This document shows, piece by piece, positions 18,525 to 29,007 of a DNA stretch of 64,000 bases. The position numbers and the translations under genes are program-made. Below the pieces are notes generated by a model, which was not told the DNA's origin, made no database searches, and saw only the letters and a list, made by a program, of their open reading frames with translations. This stretch comes from Borborobacter arsenicus (lineage in GTDB: Bacteria > Pseudomonadota > Alphaproteobacteria > Rhizobiales > Rhizobiaceae), in contig NZ_RKST01000007.1 in NCBI RefSeq assembly GCF_003934165.1, positions 124,001 through 188,000 of the forward strand, given 5' to 3'. Numbering within the stretch: the stretch's first letter is position 1; the number at the start of each line of letters is the position of its first letter.

Positions 18525-18936
18525 ACTGCCTCAGCACTTGAGCAGCAGATATCGAGAGGGCCTCGCGGTCAGGCGCGCCGTGCTGGGCGATCCGCATGTC
18601 GACAACGCCGAAAAGGCCTCGACCGATTTCGACAAGCCCTTCCAGCAGCTGATCACCGAAACCGCCTGGGGCACCGTTTGGTCGCGCCCCGGCTGGACGA
18701 AGCGCGAGCGCTCCATGGTGACGCTGGCGTTGCTGGCCGCGCTCGGCCATGACGAGGAAGTCGCCATGCATGTGCGCGCCACCACCAATACGGGCGCCAC
18801 GCGCGAGGATATTTGCGAAGCCTTTCTGCATGTAGCAGTCTATGCCGGGGTGCCGGCGGCCAATCGGGCGATCAAGATCGCCAAGCAGGTCTTTGCCGAA
18901 ATGGATGCGACAGGCGGGAAGCAGAATGAGCGCTGA
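18517..18936 (+). CDS. pcaC: 4-carboxymuconolactone decarboxylase
   Basis: Decarboxylates 4-carboxymuconolactone to 3-oxoadipate enol-lactone, the substrate of PcaD. The 139-residue protein is all-helical, of the AhpD-like/CMD fold. It has [15 protein letters not shown] near the N-terminus, [20 protein letters not shown] (about residues 50-70), and [15 protein letters not shown] near 108, which are hallmarks of the family. It overlaps both pcaD (8 bp) and pcaH (11 bp), so translation is probably coupled. Confidence 0.95.
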   Translation: MGELPQHLSSRYREGLAVRRAVLGDPHVDNAEKASTDFDKPFQQLITETAWGTVWSRPGWTKRERSMVTLALLAALGHDEEVAMHVRATTNTGATREDICEAFLHVAVYAGVPAANRAIKIAKQVFAEMDATGGKQNER

Positions 18937-19681
18937 TCCGTTCACCAACCGCAAGCCCGAGACGGGCGCCTTCTTCCAGCGCGACCGCTCCTGGCATCCG
19001 CCGGCATTCTCGCCGAATTACAAGACCTCCATCCTGCGCTCGCCGCAAAAGGCGCTGCTGTCCCTCGACAGCACGCTGTCGGAGATCACCGGTCCCGTCT
19101 TCGGCCACAATATTCTGGGCGAGCTGGACGACGACCTGATCCACAATTTCGCCAAGCAAGGCGAAAGCGCGATCGGCCCGCGCATCATCGTCTATGGCCG
19201 AGTGCTCGATGAGCGCGGCAAGGGCGTTCCCGGTGTGCTGCTGGAAGTGTGGCAGGCCAATGCGGGCGGCCGCTACCGCCACAAGAAGGAAGGCTATGTC
19301 GCCGCGCTCGATCCGAATTTCGGTGGCTGCGGCCGCACGATCACCGACGGGGAGGGCAACTATGCCTTTCGCACCGTCAAGCCGGGACCCTATCCCTGGC
19401 CGAACGGCGTCAATGACTGGCGCCCGGCCCATATCCATTTTTCCGTGTTCGGCCATGGCTTTGCCCAGCGCCTGATCACCCAGATGTATTTCGAGGGCGA
19501 TCCGCTGATCTGGCGCTGCCCGATCGTCAGGACGATTCCCGACAAGGCGGCGGTCGAGATGTTGATTGCTGCACTCGACATGCAGGCGACCATCCCCATG
19601 GATGCCTGCGCCTACAAGTTCGACATCGTGCTGCGCGGGCGCCGCTCCTCGCTTTTCGAAAACCGGCTGGAGGGCAATTGA
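18926..19681 (+). CDS. pcaH: Protocatechuate 3,4-dioxygenase beta subunit
   Basis: With PcaG forms the Fe(III) intradiol dioxygenase that cleaves protocatechuate to 3-carboxy-cis,cis-muconate. The 251-residue beta subunit carries the iron ligands: a tyrosine in [13 protein letters not shown], a second in [17 protein letters not shown], and histidines in [12 protein letters not shown] (about residue 175). [22 protein letters not shown] is the usual beta-sandwich strand. It starts at ATG 18926 inside the end of pcaC and shares one base with pcaG (TGATG), which suggests coupled translation of the heteromer. Confidence 0.95.
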   Translation: MSADPFTNRKPETGAFFQRDRSWHPPAFSPNYKTSILRSPQKALLSLDSTLSEITGPVFGHNILGELDDDLIHNFAKQGESAIGPRIIVYGRVLDERGKGVPGVLLEVWQANAGGRYRHKKEGYVAALDPNFGGCGRTITDGEGNYAFRTVKPGPYPWPNGVNDWRPAHIHFSVFGHGFAQRLITQMYFEGDPLIWRCPIVRTIPDKAAVEMLIAALDMQATIPMDACAYKFDIVLRGRRSSLFENRLEGN

Positions 19682-20298
19682 TGGCACAGTCCCTCAACCG
19701 TTTGAAGGAATCGCCCTCGCAGACGGCCGGCCCTTACGTGCATATCGGCATGACGCCGAACTTCTGCGGCATCGAAGGGGTCTATGCCGAAGACCTCGGC
19801 GCGGTGATGGTCAATGACAAGACCAAGGGCGAGCGCATCACCGTGCGCGCCCGTGTCTTCGACGGGGCTGGTGCGCCGCTGAAGGATGCGCTGATCGAGA
19901 TCTGGCAGGCCGATGCGGACGGCCTCTACGATTCGCCGGCCGAAATGCGCGGCAAGGCCGATCCGGATTTCACCGGCTGGGGCCGCAAGGCCACCGACAT
20001 GGACACCGGCGAATGTGTCTTCGAAACGATCAAGCCGGGCCGCGTGCCGTTCAGGGACGGCAGGAAGATGGCCCCGCACATCAATTTCTGGATCGTGGCG
20101 CGCGGCATCAATGTCGGGCTCAACACGCGCATGTATTTTCCCGACGAGGAAAAGGCCAATGGCGAAGACCCGGTACTGGCGCGCATCGAGCACCGGCAGC
20201 GCGTGGCAACCCTGATTGCCGAGCGTGCCGCCGATGGCACCTATCTGTTCGACATCCATCTCCAGGGGGAGAAGGAAACGGTCTTCTTCGACGTCTGA
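19681..20298 (+). CDS. pcaG: Protocatechuate 3,4-dioxygenase alpha subunit
   Basis: The partner of PcaH. The 205-residue alpha subunit has the family SPSQTAGPYVHIGM N-terminus and RVFDGAGAPLKDALIEIWQADADG. It contributes to the active site but carries no full iron-ligand set, as usual for alpha chains: the region equivalent to the beta-chain histidines reads APHINFWIVARG. It starts at ATG 19681 overlapping the pcaH stop and ends 6 bp before pcaB. Confidence 0.94.
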   Translation: MAQSLNRLKESPSQTAGPYVHIGMTPNFCGIEGVYAEDLGAVMVNDKTKGERITVRARVFDGAGAPLKDALIEIWQADADGLYDSPAEMRGKADPDFTGWGRKATDMDTGECVFETIKPGRVPFRDGRKMAPHINFWIVARGINVGLNTRMYFPDEEKANGEDPVLARIEHRQRVATLIAERAADGTYLFDIHLQGEKETVFFDV

Positions 20299-20304
20299 GC
20301 CGCC

Positions 20305-21357
20305 ATGTCCTTTTCGCCCTTCGATCACCCGGTGCTGTCTGCCCTCGTCGGCGATGAGGAGATCACGGGGTATTTCTCGGCCGAAGCGGAGATAGCGGCG
20401 ATCCTCGCCTTCGAGCTAGCACTGGCGCAGGCACAGGCCGAGGCAGGCGCCATCGAGGCGGAGGCCGCAGCGGCGATCACAGCCGCACTGAAAACCTTCA
20501 AGCCGGACATGGCCGGTCTGCGCGAAAGAACCGGGCAGGACGGCGTGGTGGTGCCCGAGCTGGTCAGGCAGTTGCGCGCGGCGGTGAGTGAGCCGCATGG
20601 CAAGGTGGTGCATTTCGGCGCCACCAGCCAGGACGCGATCGACACCGGCCTCATGCTGCGGCTGAAGCCGGTCATCGCTCACCTCGAAGCCGGCCTGTCA
20701 GCGGTGATCGACGGACTTTCCGCGCTTGAGACGCGCTTTGCCGGCCGCAGGCTGATGGCGAAAACACGCATGCAGGAAGCGATCCCGATCACCGCATCGG
20801 ATCGCCTGCAAGCCTGGCTTGCCCCGCTGTCACGCCACCGGGAAAGATTGGCAGCACAAAAGCCGTCGCTTCTGGCCGTGCAGTTCGGCGGGGCTGCCGG
20901 CACGCTAGACAAGCTCGGAGAGAAGGGGCCGGTGGTGCGGGCCGCACTTGCCGAGAAACTCGGACTTGCTGACGCGCCGCAATGGCACAGTCAGCGTGAC
21001 AATCTGGCGGAATTTTCCGGGCTGATGTCGCTGATCACCGGCAGCCTCGGCAAGTTCGGGCAGGACATTGCGCTGATGGGGCAGGTCGGCGGCGAAATCG
21101 GACTGAAGGGTGGCGGCGGTTCTTCCGCCATGCCGCACAAGCGCAATCCCATCGCTGCCGAAATGCTGGTCGCGCTGGCGCGCTTCAACGCCACGCAGCT
21201 TGCCGGCATGCATCAGGCGCTGGTGCACGAACAGGAGCGTTCGGGTGCGGCGTGGACGCTGGAATGGCTGATCCTGCCGCAAATGGTCGCCGCTACCGCC
21301 GGTGCACTGCGCCAGGCGAAGGCGCTTGTCGCTCAGATCGAAGCCATCGGCACCTAG
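20305..21357 (+). CDS. pcaB: 3-carboxy-cis,cis-muconate cycloisomerase
   Basis: Lactonises 3-carboxymuconate to 4-carboxymuconolactone. The 350-residue protein belongs to the fumarase/aspartase superfamily. Three conserved regions are visible: HFGATSQDAIDTG (about residues 96-108), TRMQEAIPIT near 155, and the signature loop GGSSAMPHKRNPIAAEML near 270. PcaB in rhizobia is commonly about 350 residues, shorter than the 450 of pseudomonads. It is placed after pcaG and followed by pobA. Confidence 0.94.
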   Translation: MSFSPFDHPVLSALVGDEEITGYFSAEAEIAAILAFELALAQAQAEAGAIEAEAAAAITAALKTFKPDMAGLRERTGQDGVVVPELVRQLRAAVSEPHGKVVHFGATSQDAIDTGLMLRLKPVIAHLEAGLSAVIDGLSALETRFAGRRLMAKTRMQEAIPITASDRLQAWLAPLSRHRERLAAQKPSLLAVQFGGAAGTLDKLGEKGPVVRAALAEKLGLADAPQWHSQRDNLAEFSGLMSLITGSLGKFGQDIALMGQVGGEIGLKGGGGSSAMPHKRNPIAAEMLVALARFNATQLAGMHQALVHEQERSGAAWTLEWLILPQMVAATAGALRQAKALVAQIEAIGT

Positions 21358-22566
<1,209 letters not shown>

Positions 22567-22713
22567 AAAGGACATTTCAGTCCCAGACATAGCCTGCAGA
22601 TTATATGTTGCTCGATTCTTTTCATTTTACATTACCGTTTCGAAGATGACACTTGCCGCTGTATGGGAGTTTCCGGCCCGAAAAGTCGAGCCGGCAAAAT
22701 TGGTGGAGGAAAC

Positions 22714-23886
22714 ATGAAAACGATTCTCTTGAGCGCGGTTGCCGCTGTCGCTCTTTGCGGTTCGGCCTATGCGGATACGATCAAGATCGGCGTCATCGGC
22801 CCCTTCTCGGGCCCGTTCGCCATCCAGGGTAAGAATTTCAAGGCCGGCATCGACGCCTATATGGCGCTGAATGGCAACAAGGTCGGCGATAACGACATCG
22901 AGATCATCTATCGCGATGTGCCGCAGGCCGACCCCGCCCAGTCAAAGGCGCTGGGGCAGGAGCTGGTGGTCAAGGAAGGCGTGCAATATCTCGCCGGCTT
23001 CTATTTCACGCCGGATGCCATGGCCGTCACCCCGCTGCTTGAGCAGGCCAATGTGCCGCTGGTGGTCATGAATGCCGCGACCTCGGCGATCGTCACCAAG
23101 AGCCCCTATGTGGTGCGCACCTCCTTCACTCTTTGGCAGACATCCGCGCCCATGGCCAAGGTCGCCAAGGAACGCGGCGTGAAGAAAGTCATCACCGTAG
23201 TCAGCGACTATGGACCGGGCGTCGACTCCGAAGCCGCCTTCACCACCACGTTCAAGGCCGAGGGCGGCGAGATCGTCGATTCGATCCGCATGCCGCTGTC
23301 GACCAACGACTTCAGCCCGATCATGCAGCGGGTGAAGGATTCCGGCGCGGATGCCGTCTTTGCCTTCCTGCCTTCGGGCCCGACGACGCTCGGCTTCGTC
23401 AAGGCCTATAACGACAACGGCCTGAAGGATGCCGGCATCCAGCTTCTGGCTCCGGGTGACCTGACGCAGGAATCCGACCTGCCGGCGCTCGGCGATTCAG
23501 CGCTGGGCATGCTGACGACCTTCCATTACGCCATTTCGCATGACTCGCCCGAGAACAAGATCTTCGTGGAAGCGGCGCGCAAGGCCATCGGCAACCCGGC
23601 CGAATTGTCGTTCCCGTCGGTTGGCGCCTATGACGGCATGCATGTCATCTACAAGATGATCGAGGCGACCGGCGGCGAGCAGGATGCGCAAAAGGCCGTG
23701 GATGCAGTGAAGGGCATGGCCTGGGAAAGCCCGCGCGGCCCGGTCTCGATCGATCCCGAGACCCGCCATATCACGCAGAACATCTATCTGCGCGAAGTGG
23801 CCAAGGCCGAAGACGGCAGCTACATCAACAAGGAGATCGCGACCTTCGAGAAGCAGGGCGATCCCGGCCTGGCTGCCGCGAAATAG
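22714..23886 (+). CDS. Periplasmic substrate-binding protein of a branched-chain amino acid-type ABC transporter
   Basis: A 390-residue type-I periplasmic binding protein. It begins with a signal peptide (about residues 1-20, cleavage after SAYA) and continues with TIKIGVIGPFSGPFAIQGKNF, the LivJ/LivK-type opening. Binding proteins of this class in aromatic-acid loci bind benzoates, hydroxycinnamates or dicarboxylates rather than amino acids. Here it lies between pobA and pcaIJ, so 4-hydroxybenzoate, protocatechuate or a related acid is the likely ligand. ATG 22714 follows a good GGAGGA site and gives a proper signal peptide. Confidence 0.85.
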   Translation: MKTILLSAVAAVALCGSAYADTIKIGVIGPFSGPFAIQGKNFKAGIDAYMALNGNKVGDNDIEIIYRDVPQADPAQSKALGQELVVKEGVQYLAGFYFTPDAMAVTPLLEQANVPLVVMNAATSAIVTKSPYVVRTSFTLWQTSAPMAKVAKERGVKKVITVVSDYGPGVDSEAAFTTTFKAEGGEIVDSIRMPLSTNDFSPIMQRVKDSGADAVFAFLPSGPTTLGFVKAYNDNGLKDAGIQLLAPGDLTQESDLPALGDSALGMLTTFHYAISHDSPENKIFVEAARKAIGNPAELSFPSVGAYDGMHVIYKMIEATGGEQDAQKAVDAVKGMAWESPRGPVSIDPETRHITQNIYLREVAKAEDGSYINKEIATFEKQGDPGLAAAK

Positions 23887-23952
23887 GCGATCCCCTCAAC
23901 CCTGGTGCCTGGTGGCCATGCACGGCTTCCGGGCGCCTCGTCGGATAGAGCG

Positions 23953-24816
23953 ATGCAAACCGTTTTCAGTGTCGGGACCGATGCCCTTGCCTATGGCATG
24001 GTGTTGTTCGTGATCTCGATCGGCCTGTCGGTCACCATGGGGCTGATGCGCGTGGTCAATCTCGCGCATGGCGCCTTCGCCATGATCGGTGGCTATATCG
24101 CCTCCTATGCCGCGCATATGCTCGGCTTCGGCTATGCGGTAGCGATCCTGCTTGCCGTTGCCGGCACCATCCTCATTTCCATCCCCATCGAGCGGTTTTT
24201 GTTCCGCCGCATCTATGGTGCGCCCGAACTGACCCAGGTGCTGATGACGATCGGCATCACCTTTTGCGTCATCGGCATTGCGAACTATGTCTTCGGCCCG
24301 ACGCTCAAGACCATCCCGCTGCCCGACATGCTGCGCGGTCCGGTCGATCTCGGCTATCGCTCCATTGCCGCACATAAGCTCTTTGCCATCGCCTGCGGCG
24401 TCGTGGTGGCCGGGGCGTTGTGGTTCCTGATCGACCGGACGGCCTTCGGGGTCAAGCTGCGCGCCTCGGTTGACAACGCCGCCATGGCGGGCTCGCTCGG
24501 CGTGCGCACAAGGATCGTCTATGCGGTCAGTTCGGCGGTCGCGGTCGGCCTTGCCGCCTTCGGCGGCATTGTCGGGGCCGAACTCCTACCGATCGAGCCT
24601 TATTATGCGCTTCGCTATATGGTGACGTTCCTGGTGGTGGTTTCCGTGGGCGGGGCAGGGTCCATCCCCGGCGCGCTGCTTGCCTGCCTGGTGCTTGGCG
24701 CGATCGACACCACGGGCCGCTATCTCGTACCCGAATATGGCGAGTTCTTCTTCTATCTGGCAGTGATAACCATCGTGTGCCTGTTCCCCAACGGCCTTCT
24801 CGGCAGGAAGCGATAA
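23953..24816 (+). CDS. ABC transporter permease, LivH type
   Basis: A 287-residue inner-membrane permease with about eight helices. Typical LivH motifs are GMVLFVISIGLSVTMGLMRVVNLAHGAFAMIGGY near the start and RASVDNAAMAGSLGVRT around residue 185. It pairs with the LivM-type permease encoded next, which starts at the last base of its stop codon (TAATG). I chose ATG 23953, which begins the conserved sequence. It is part of a five-gene transporter set for an aromatic or related acid, inferred from context. Confidence 0.9.
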   Translation: MQTVFSVGTDALAYGMVLFVISIGLSVTMGLMRVVNLAHGAFAMIGGYIASYAAHMLGFGYAVAILLAVAGTILISIPIERFLFRRIYGAPELTQVLMTIGITFCVIGIANYVFGPTLKTIPLPDMLRGPVDLGYRSIAAHKLFAIACGVVVAGALWFLIDRTAFGVKLRASVDNAAMAGSLGVRTRIVYAVSSAVAVGLAAFGGIVGAELLPIEPYYALRYMVTFLVVVSVGGAGSIPGALLACLVLGAIDTTGRYLVPEYGEFFFYLAVITIVCLFPNGLLGRKR

Positions 24817-25820
24817 TGGCGGCAGAGCAGACGATATCGCCTGCAAGCAAGGCTACCAGCGGTCCCAACTGGCTGCTGCGCGACCTTGCCGGCCTTGCCG
24901 TGATCCTCGTGCTTGCAGGGATCGGCTATCTCCTGTTTCCCAACAATCTCGCGCTTCTGACGCGCATCACGGCAATCGCGCTTCTGGTGCTGTCGCTCGA
25001 TCTCGTCACCGGCTATTGCGGCATCGCCACATTGGGCCATGCCGCGCTGTTTGGGGCAGGGGCCTATGCGGCGGGCATTGCCGCCGCGCATTTCGGCATT
25101 ACCGATCCGATAATCATGGTCGTCATCGGCGCCATCGGCGGTGCGGCTGCCGGGCTCCTCGCCGGCGCGATCATGCTGCGCGGCCACGGCCTTGCCCAAC
25201 TCGTGCTGTCGATTGCCATCGTCTACCTGTTCCATGAAACCGCAAACAAGGCGTCGGGCTGGACCGGCGGCAGCGACGGGCTGGCCGGGATCTCGCCGGA
25301 CCCGGTGTTCGGCTTGTTCGGCTTCGACCTTTGGGGCCGCACCGCCTATGTGTTCGGCATCGTCCTCCTGGTGCTGGTATTCCTGTTGCTGCGCGTGCTG
25401 GTGCGCTCGCCTTTCGGCATGCTGTGCCGGGGCATCAAGGAAGATCCGGTCCGCGTCAGCGCCATGGGCGCTTCGGTCAATGCAACGTTGTTGCGCATGT
25501 ATGTCATTTCCGGCGCGGTCGCCGGCGTCGGCGGTGCGCTCAATGCCATCTCCACGCAGGTCGTCGGTCTCGACAGCCTCTCCTTCACCACCTCGGCCGA
25601 GGCGCTGGTGATGCTGGTTCTGGGCGGCACCGGTTCGCTCTATGGCGGGCTGATCGGAACACTCGTCTTCATGTGGTTCGAGGACTTCGTCTCCTCCATC
25701 AATCCCTTCCATTGGCTCACCATCGTCGGTGCCCTGCTGATTGCCGTCGTGCTGTTTGCGCCGAGCGGCCTCTACGGCACCGCTGTCCAGCTTCTCCAGC
25801 GCATCCGGGACAAGCGATGA
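24816..25820 (+). CDS. ABC transporter permease, LivM type
   Basis: A 334-residue permease with about nine hydrophobic helices. The segment LVTGYCGIATLGHAALFGAGAYAAGI (about residues 63-88) and the cytoplasmic coupling loop RGIKEDPVRVSAMGA (about 205-220) are LivM signatures. It overlaps the LivH-type gene by one base and the following ATPase gene by four (ATGA), which shows tight operon packing. Together the two permeases form the membrane channel of the importer. Confidence 0.9.
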   Translation: MAAEQTISPASKATSGPNWLLRDLAGLAVILVLAGIGYLLFPNNLALLTRITAIALLVLSLDLVTGYCGIATLGHAALFGAGAYAAGIAAAHFGITDPIIMVVIGAIGGAAAGLLAGAIMLRGHGLAQLVLSIAIVYLFHETANKASGWTGGSDGLAGISPDPVFGLFGFDLWGRTAYVFGIVLLVLVFLLLRVLVRSPFGMLCRGIKEDPVRVSAMGASVNATLLRMYVISGAVAGVGGALNAISTQVVGLDSLSFTTSAEALVMLVLGGTGSLYGGLIGTLVFMWFEDFVSSINPFHWLTIVGALLIAVVLFAPSGLYGTAVQLLQRIRDKR

Positions 25821-26581
25821 GCACGGTTTTCGAGGCACGGCACCTGAACAAATCCTTCGGCGGCCTGGCCGTTGCCAAGGATATTTCCATATCGCTGGCG
25901 CGTGGCGACCGGGTAGCGCTGATCGGCCCCAACGGTGCCGGCAAGACCACCTTCATCAATCTCGTCACCGGGCATCTGGCGCCGGATTCCGGCACGGTGA
26001 TGTTTGACGACGCCGATGTCACCGCACTCAGCCCGACGAAGCGGGTGCGGCAGGGGCTGGTGCGCTCCTTCCAGGTGACGCGCCTGTTTTCGGAAATGAC
26101 ACCGGCCGAGCATGTGGCGCTGGCGGTGCTGCAGCGCACCGGGCGCTCAGGCCGAATGCTCGGCAATTTCCAGGCCATGCAAGATGTGATGGCGGAAGTG
26201 CAGGAAAGCCTGCATTCGCTCGGCATCGACCATGTCGCAAACCGCAGGGTCAGCGAGATTGCCTATGGCCAGCAGCGCCTGCTGGAGATCGCGCTGGCAC
26301 TGGCGCTGAGACCCAAGGTGCTGCTGCTCGACGAGCCCGCCGCCGGCGTGCCGCAAAGCGACACTTCCCGCATCGAGACAGCTCTTGCGGCGCTCCCGGC
26401 GGACCTTGCCGTGCTGATGATCGACCACGACATGGACCTCGTCTTCCGCTTTGCCCGGCGCGTGGTGGTGCTGGCCGCCGGCGCTATCATTTTCGACGGT
26501 TCGCCGCAGGAAGTCACCCAAGACATGCGCGTGCGCGAGGCCTACCTGGGAAATTACGCCAATGCCCGCAGCGCAGCTTGA
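25817..26581 (+). CDS. ABC transporter ATP-binding protein, LivG type
   Basis: A 254-residue ATPase subunit. It has Walker A GPNGAGKTT (about residues 38-46), signature region IAYGQQRLLEIALAL as usual in LivG, Walker B VLLLDEPAAG, and H-loop IDHDMDLVF. LivG proteins end with a short tail like REAYLGN, seen here. It overlaps the LivF-type gene by 20 bp. It energises the importer whose other subunits flank it. Confidence 0.92.
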   Translation: MSTVFEARHLNKSFGGLAVAKDISISLARGDRVALIGPNGAGKTTFINLVTGHLAPDSGTVMFDDADVTALSPTKRVRQGLVRSFQVTRLFSEMTPAEHVALAVLQRTGRSGRMLGNFQAMQDVMAEVQESLHSLGIDHVANRRVSEIAYGQQRLLEIALALALRPKVLLLDEPAAGVPQSDTSRIETALAALPADLAVLMIDHDMDLVFRFARRVVVLAAGAIIFDGSPQEVTQDMRVREAYLGNYANARSAA

Positions 26582-27278
26582 AGTCGCCAATCTGAGCGCC
26601 GGCTATGGCCAGACGCGCGTACTGGAGAACGTCAGCTTCGCCGTTCCCGCCGGCTCGCGCCTTGCCGTTCTGGGCCGCAACGGCGTGGGCAAGACCACGC
26701 TTTTTGCCACCATCGCCGGCCAGACACGGCTCTATAATGGCACGATCCGCCTCGACGGCAAGGAACTGAGCGGTCTTGAGAGCGCATCGCGTGCCCGTAG
26801 CGGGCTTGGCTATGTGCCGCAGGCGCGCTGCATCTTTCCATCGCTCACGGTCGAGGAGAACTTGCTTGTCGGCCTGAAGGACCGCGAACGGACGGCGATT
26901 GCCGAAGCCTATGACATGTTCCCACGGCTGCAGGAGCGGCGCCGGAATTTCGGCTCGCAGCTTTCCGGCGGCGAGCAGCAGATGCTGTCGACGGCCCGCA
27001 CCATCCTCGGCAAGCCCACGGTGCTTTTGCTCGACGAGCCGCTGGAGGGCCTGGCGCCGGTCATCTGCGAGGAACTGATGGCGGCGTTTTCCAAGCTCGC
27101 TGCCGCAGGCGACATGACGATCCTGCTGGTCGAACAGCGCATCCAGAGCGCCCTCGACTTCGCCGATCACGTGCTGGTGCTGGAGCGCGGGCAGGTCGCC
27201 TGGTCCGGCACGCCAGTCGAGCTTTCCGCCGATCCGGCAACGGTTGAAAGATTGCTCGGCGTCGGCGGCTTGCACTGA
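26562..27278 (+). CDS. ABC transporter ATP-binding protein, LivF type
   Basis: A 238-residue ATPase with Walker A GRNGVGKTT (about residues 36-44), Q-loop YVPQARCIFPSLTVEENL, signature LSGGEQQML, Walker B VLLLDEPLEGLAP and H-loop LVEQRIQSAL. The YVPQ...FPSLTVEENL and EGLAP pieces are LivF-specific. The start at 26562 is chosen because it gives the standard N-terminus and a small overlap with the previous gene. pcaI follows 24 bp later, so the transporter and the CoA-transferase probably share a transcript. Confidence 0.92.
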   Translation: MPAAQLEVANLSAGYGQTRVLENVSFAVPAGSRLAVLGRNGVGKTTLFATIAGQTRLYNGTIRLDGKELSGLESASRARSGLGYVPQARCIFPSLTVEENLLVGLKDRERTAIAEAYDMFPRLQERRRNFGSQLSGGEQQMLSTARTILGKPTVLLLDEPLEGLAPVICEELMAAFSKLAAAGDMTILLVEQRIQSALDFADHVLVLERGQVAWSGTPVELSADPATVERLLGVGGLH

Positions 27279-27302
27279 TGCCCATTTCTGCACGAAGAGA
27301 GA

Positions 27303-28166
27303 ATGAAAATGACCAAATTCCTCCCGCTGTCGCAGGCCGTTGCCGAAAACCTGCATGACGGCGACACGGTGGCTTTCGAGGGCTTCACTCACCTTATCCC
27401 CACTGCCGCCGCGCATGAGGCGATCCGCCAGGGCTTCAAGGAGCTGACGCTGGTGCGTATGACGCCCGACCTGATCTACGACCAGATGATCGGTATGGGC
27501 ATGGCGAAGAAGGTGGTCTTCTCCTATGCCGGCAATCCCGGCGTCGGCCTGCTGCGCCGCTTGCGCGATGCGGTCGAGAACGGCTTCCCGCACGCGATCG
27601 AGGTCGAGGAGCACAGCCACGCCGCCATGGCCAATGCCTATGAGGCGGGCGCGGCCGGCTTGCCCTGCGCCATCTTCCGCGGCTATCGCGGTGCGGAACT
27701 TGCCAGGGTCAACCCGAACATAAAATCGGTGATCTGCCCGTTCACTGGGGAGGTGCTGGCGGCCGTTCCGTCGGTTAGGCCGGATGTTACCTTCATCCAT
27801 GCGCAGAAGGCCAACAGGAAGGGCGATGTCCTGATCGAAGGCATCATCGGCATCCAGAAGGAGGCGGTGCTGGCGGCAAAGCGTGCCGTGGTCACCGTCG
27901 AGGAGGTGGTGGAGGATTTCGACGGCCTGCACCCCAATCTCACCATCCTGCCCAGTTGGACGGTGACGGCAATCTCGGTTGTGCCGGGCGGGGCCCATCC
28001 TTCCTACACCCACGGCTACTATATCCGCGACAACGCCTCCTATCTGGAATGGGACAAGATCGCCGCCGACCGCGACCGCTTCCGCGAATGGATGCAAAAG
28101 AACGTCATGGAAAAGACCGCCGGGGATTTTTCAGGCCGCGTCGAACATCTGAGGAATGCAGCATGA
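27303..28166 (+). CDS. pcaI: 3-oxoadipate CoA-transferase, alpha subunit
   Basis: Transfers CoA from succinyl-CoA to 3-oxoadipate together with PcaJ. The 287-residue protein is of the longer CatI/GctA-like class. It has DGDTVAFEGFTHLIPTAAAHE near the N-terminus, where the glycine-rich CoA loop lies, and YAGNPGVGLLRRLRDAVENG near 80. Its context right after the transporter and in front of pcaJ (4-bp overlap ATGA) supports the 3-oxoadipate substrate. Glutaconate CoA-transferase is a sequence relative but does not fit the locus. Confidence 0.9.
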   Translation: MKMTKFLPLSQAVAENLHDGDTVAFEGFTHLIPTAAAHEAIRQGFKELTLVRMTPDLIYDQMIGMGMAKKVVFSYAGNPGVGLLRRLRDAVENGFPHAIEVEEHSHAAMANAYEAGAAGLPCAIFRGYRGAELARVNPNIKSVICPFTGEVLAAVPSVRPDVTFIHAQKANRKGDVLIEGIIGIQKEAVLAAKRAVVTVEEVVEDFDGLHPNLTILPSWTVTAISVVPGGAHPSYTHGYYIRDNASYLEWDKIAADRDRFREWMQKNVMEKTAGDFSGRVEHLRNAA

Positions 28167-28969
28167 GCGAAGCTTCCACCAAGCTGGGTTTCACGCCCAA
28201 TGAGATGATGACGATCGCCGCCTCGCGCGCGCTCGGCAATGACGATGTATGCTTCGTCGGCATCGGTGCGCCATCGGCCGCCTGCAATGTGGCGCGGCTG
28301 ACCCATGCGCCCGACGTCACGCTGATCTATGAATCCGGCACCATCGGCACCGCGCCCGACGTGCTGCCACTGTCGATCGGCGATGGCGAATTGTGCGACA
28401 CTGCCGTCACCACCGTCTCGGTGCCGGAGATGTTCCGCTACTGGCTGCAGGGCGGCCGCATCTCAATAGGCTTTCTCGGGGCCGCGCAGATCGACAGGTT
28501 CGGCAATATCAACACCACGGTCATCGGCGACTACGCCCATCCCAAGACGCGCCTGCCGGGCGGCGGCGGCGCGCCCGAGATCGCGACCTCGTCGAAGGAA
28601 ATCTACATCACCATGGCGCAGTCGAAGCGCGGCATGGTCGAGAAGATCGACTTCTTCACCTCCTTCGGCCATGGCGAGGGCGGCGACCACCGCCAGCGGC
28701 TGGGCATCGGGACCAAGGGTCCGACGCTGCTGATCACCGATCTCGCGACCTGGAAGCCCGATCCGGTGACCAAGGAGTTTACCGTGGTCTCGCTGCATCC
28801 GGGCGTCAGCCGCGAACAGGTGCAGGAGACCTGTGGCTGGACGGTGAAATTCGCCGACCGGCTGGAAGTAACGCCGGCGCCAACTGAGCTCGAGCTTTCC
28901 ACCCTGCGCGCCTTGCAGGCACGCACCAAGGCGGCGCATGAGGGGACTGCCAACGGCAAGGCGGCTTGA
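28163..28969 (+). CDS. pcaJ: 3-oxoadipate CoA-transferase, beta subunit
   Basis: The catalytic partner of PcaI. The 268-residue protein has CFVGIGAPSAACNVARLTH and the active-site glutamate region LIYESGTIGTAPDVLPLSIGD (about residues 52-72). GGGGAPEIATSSKEIYI follows near 135. The product 3-oxoadipyl-CoA needs a thiolase (PcaF) to give acetyl- and succinyl-CoA, but no pcaF lies in the window. The stop codon is the first base of a strong hairpin that ends the operon. Confidence 0.92.
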   Translation: MSEASTKLGFTPNEMMTIAASRALGNDDVCFVGIGAPSAACNVARLTHAPDVTLIYESGTIGTAPDVLPLSIGDGELCDTAVTTVSVPEMFRYWLQGGRISIGFLGAAQIDRFGNINTTVIGDYAHPKTRLPGGGGAPEIATSSKEIYITMAQSKRGMVEKIDFFTSFGHGEGGDHRQRLGIGTKGPTLLITDLATWKPDPVTKEFTVVSLHPGVSREQVQETCGWTVKFADRLEVTPAPTELELSTLRALQARTKAAHEGTANGKAA

Positions 28970-28990
28970 CCGTGGCCGAGGCCACGGTCA
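28967..28990. terminator. Bidirectional terminator hairpin after pcaJ
   Basis: Two 11-bp arms, TGACCGTGGCC and GGCCACGGTCA, are separated by GA. The left arm starts with the pcaJ stop codon. The convergent beta-propeller gene ends 18 bp further on, so the hairpin can serve both transcripts. No long T tract is seen. Confidence 0.65.
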
Positions 28991-29007
28991 CCGCAGTGCC
29001 GGGAGCC

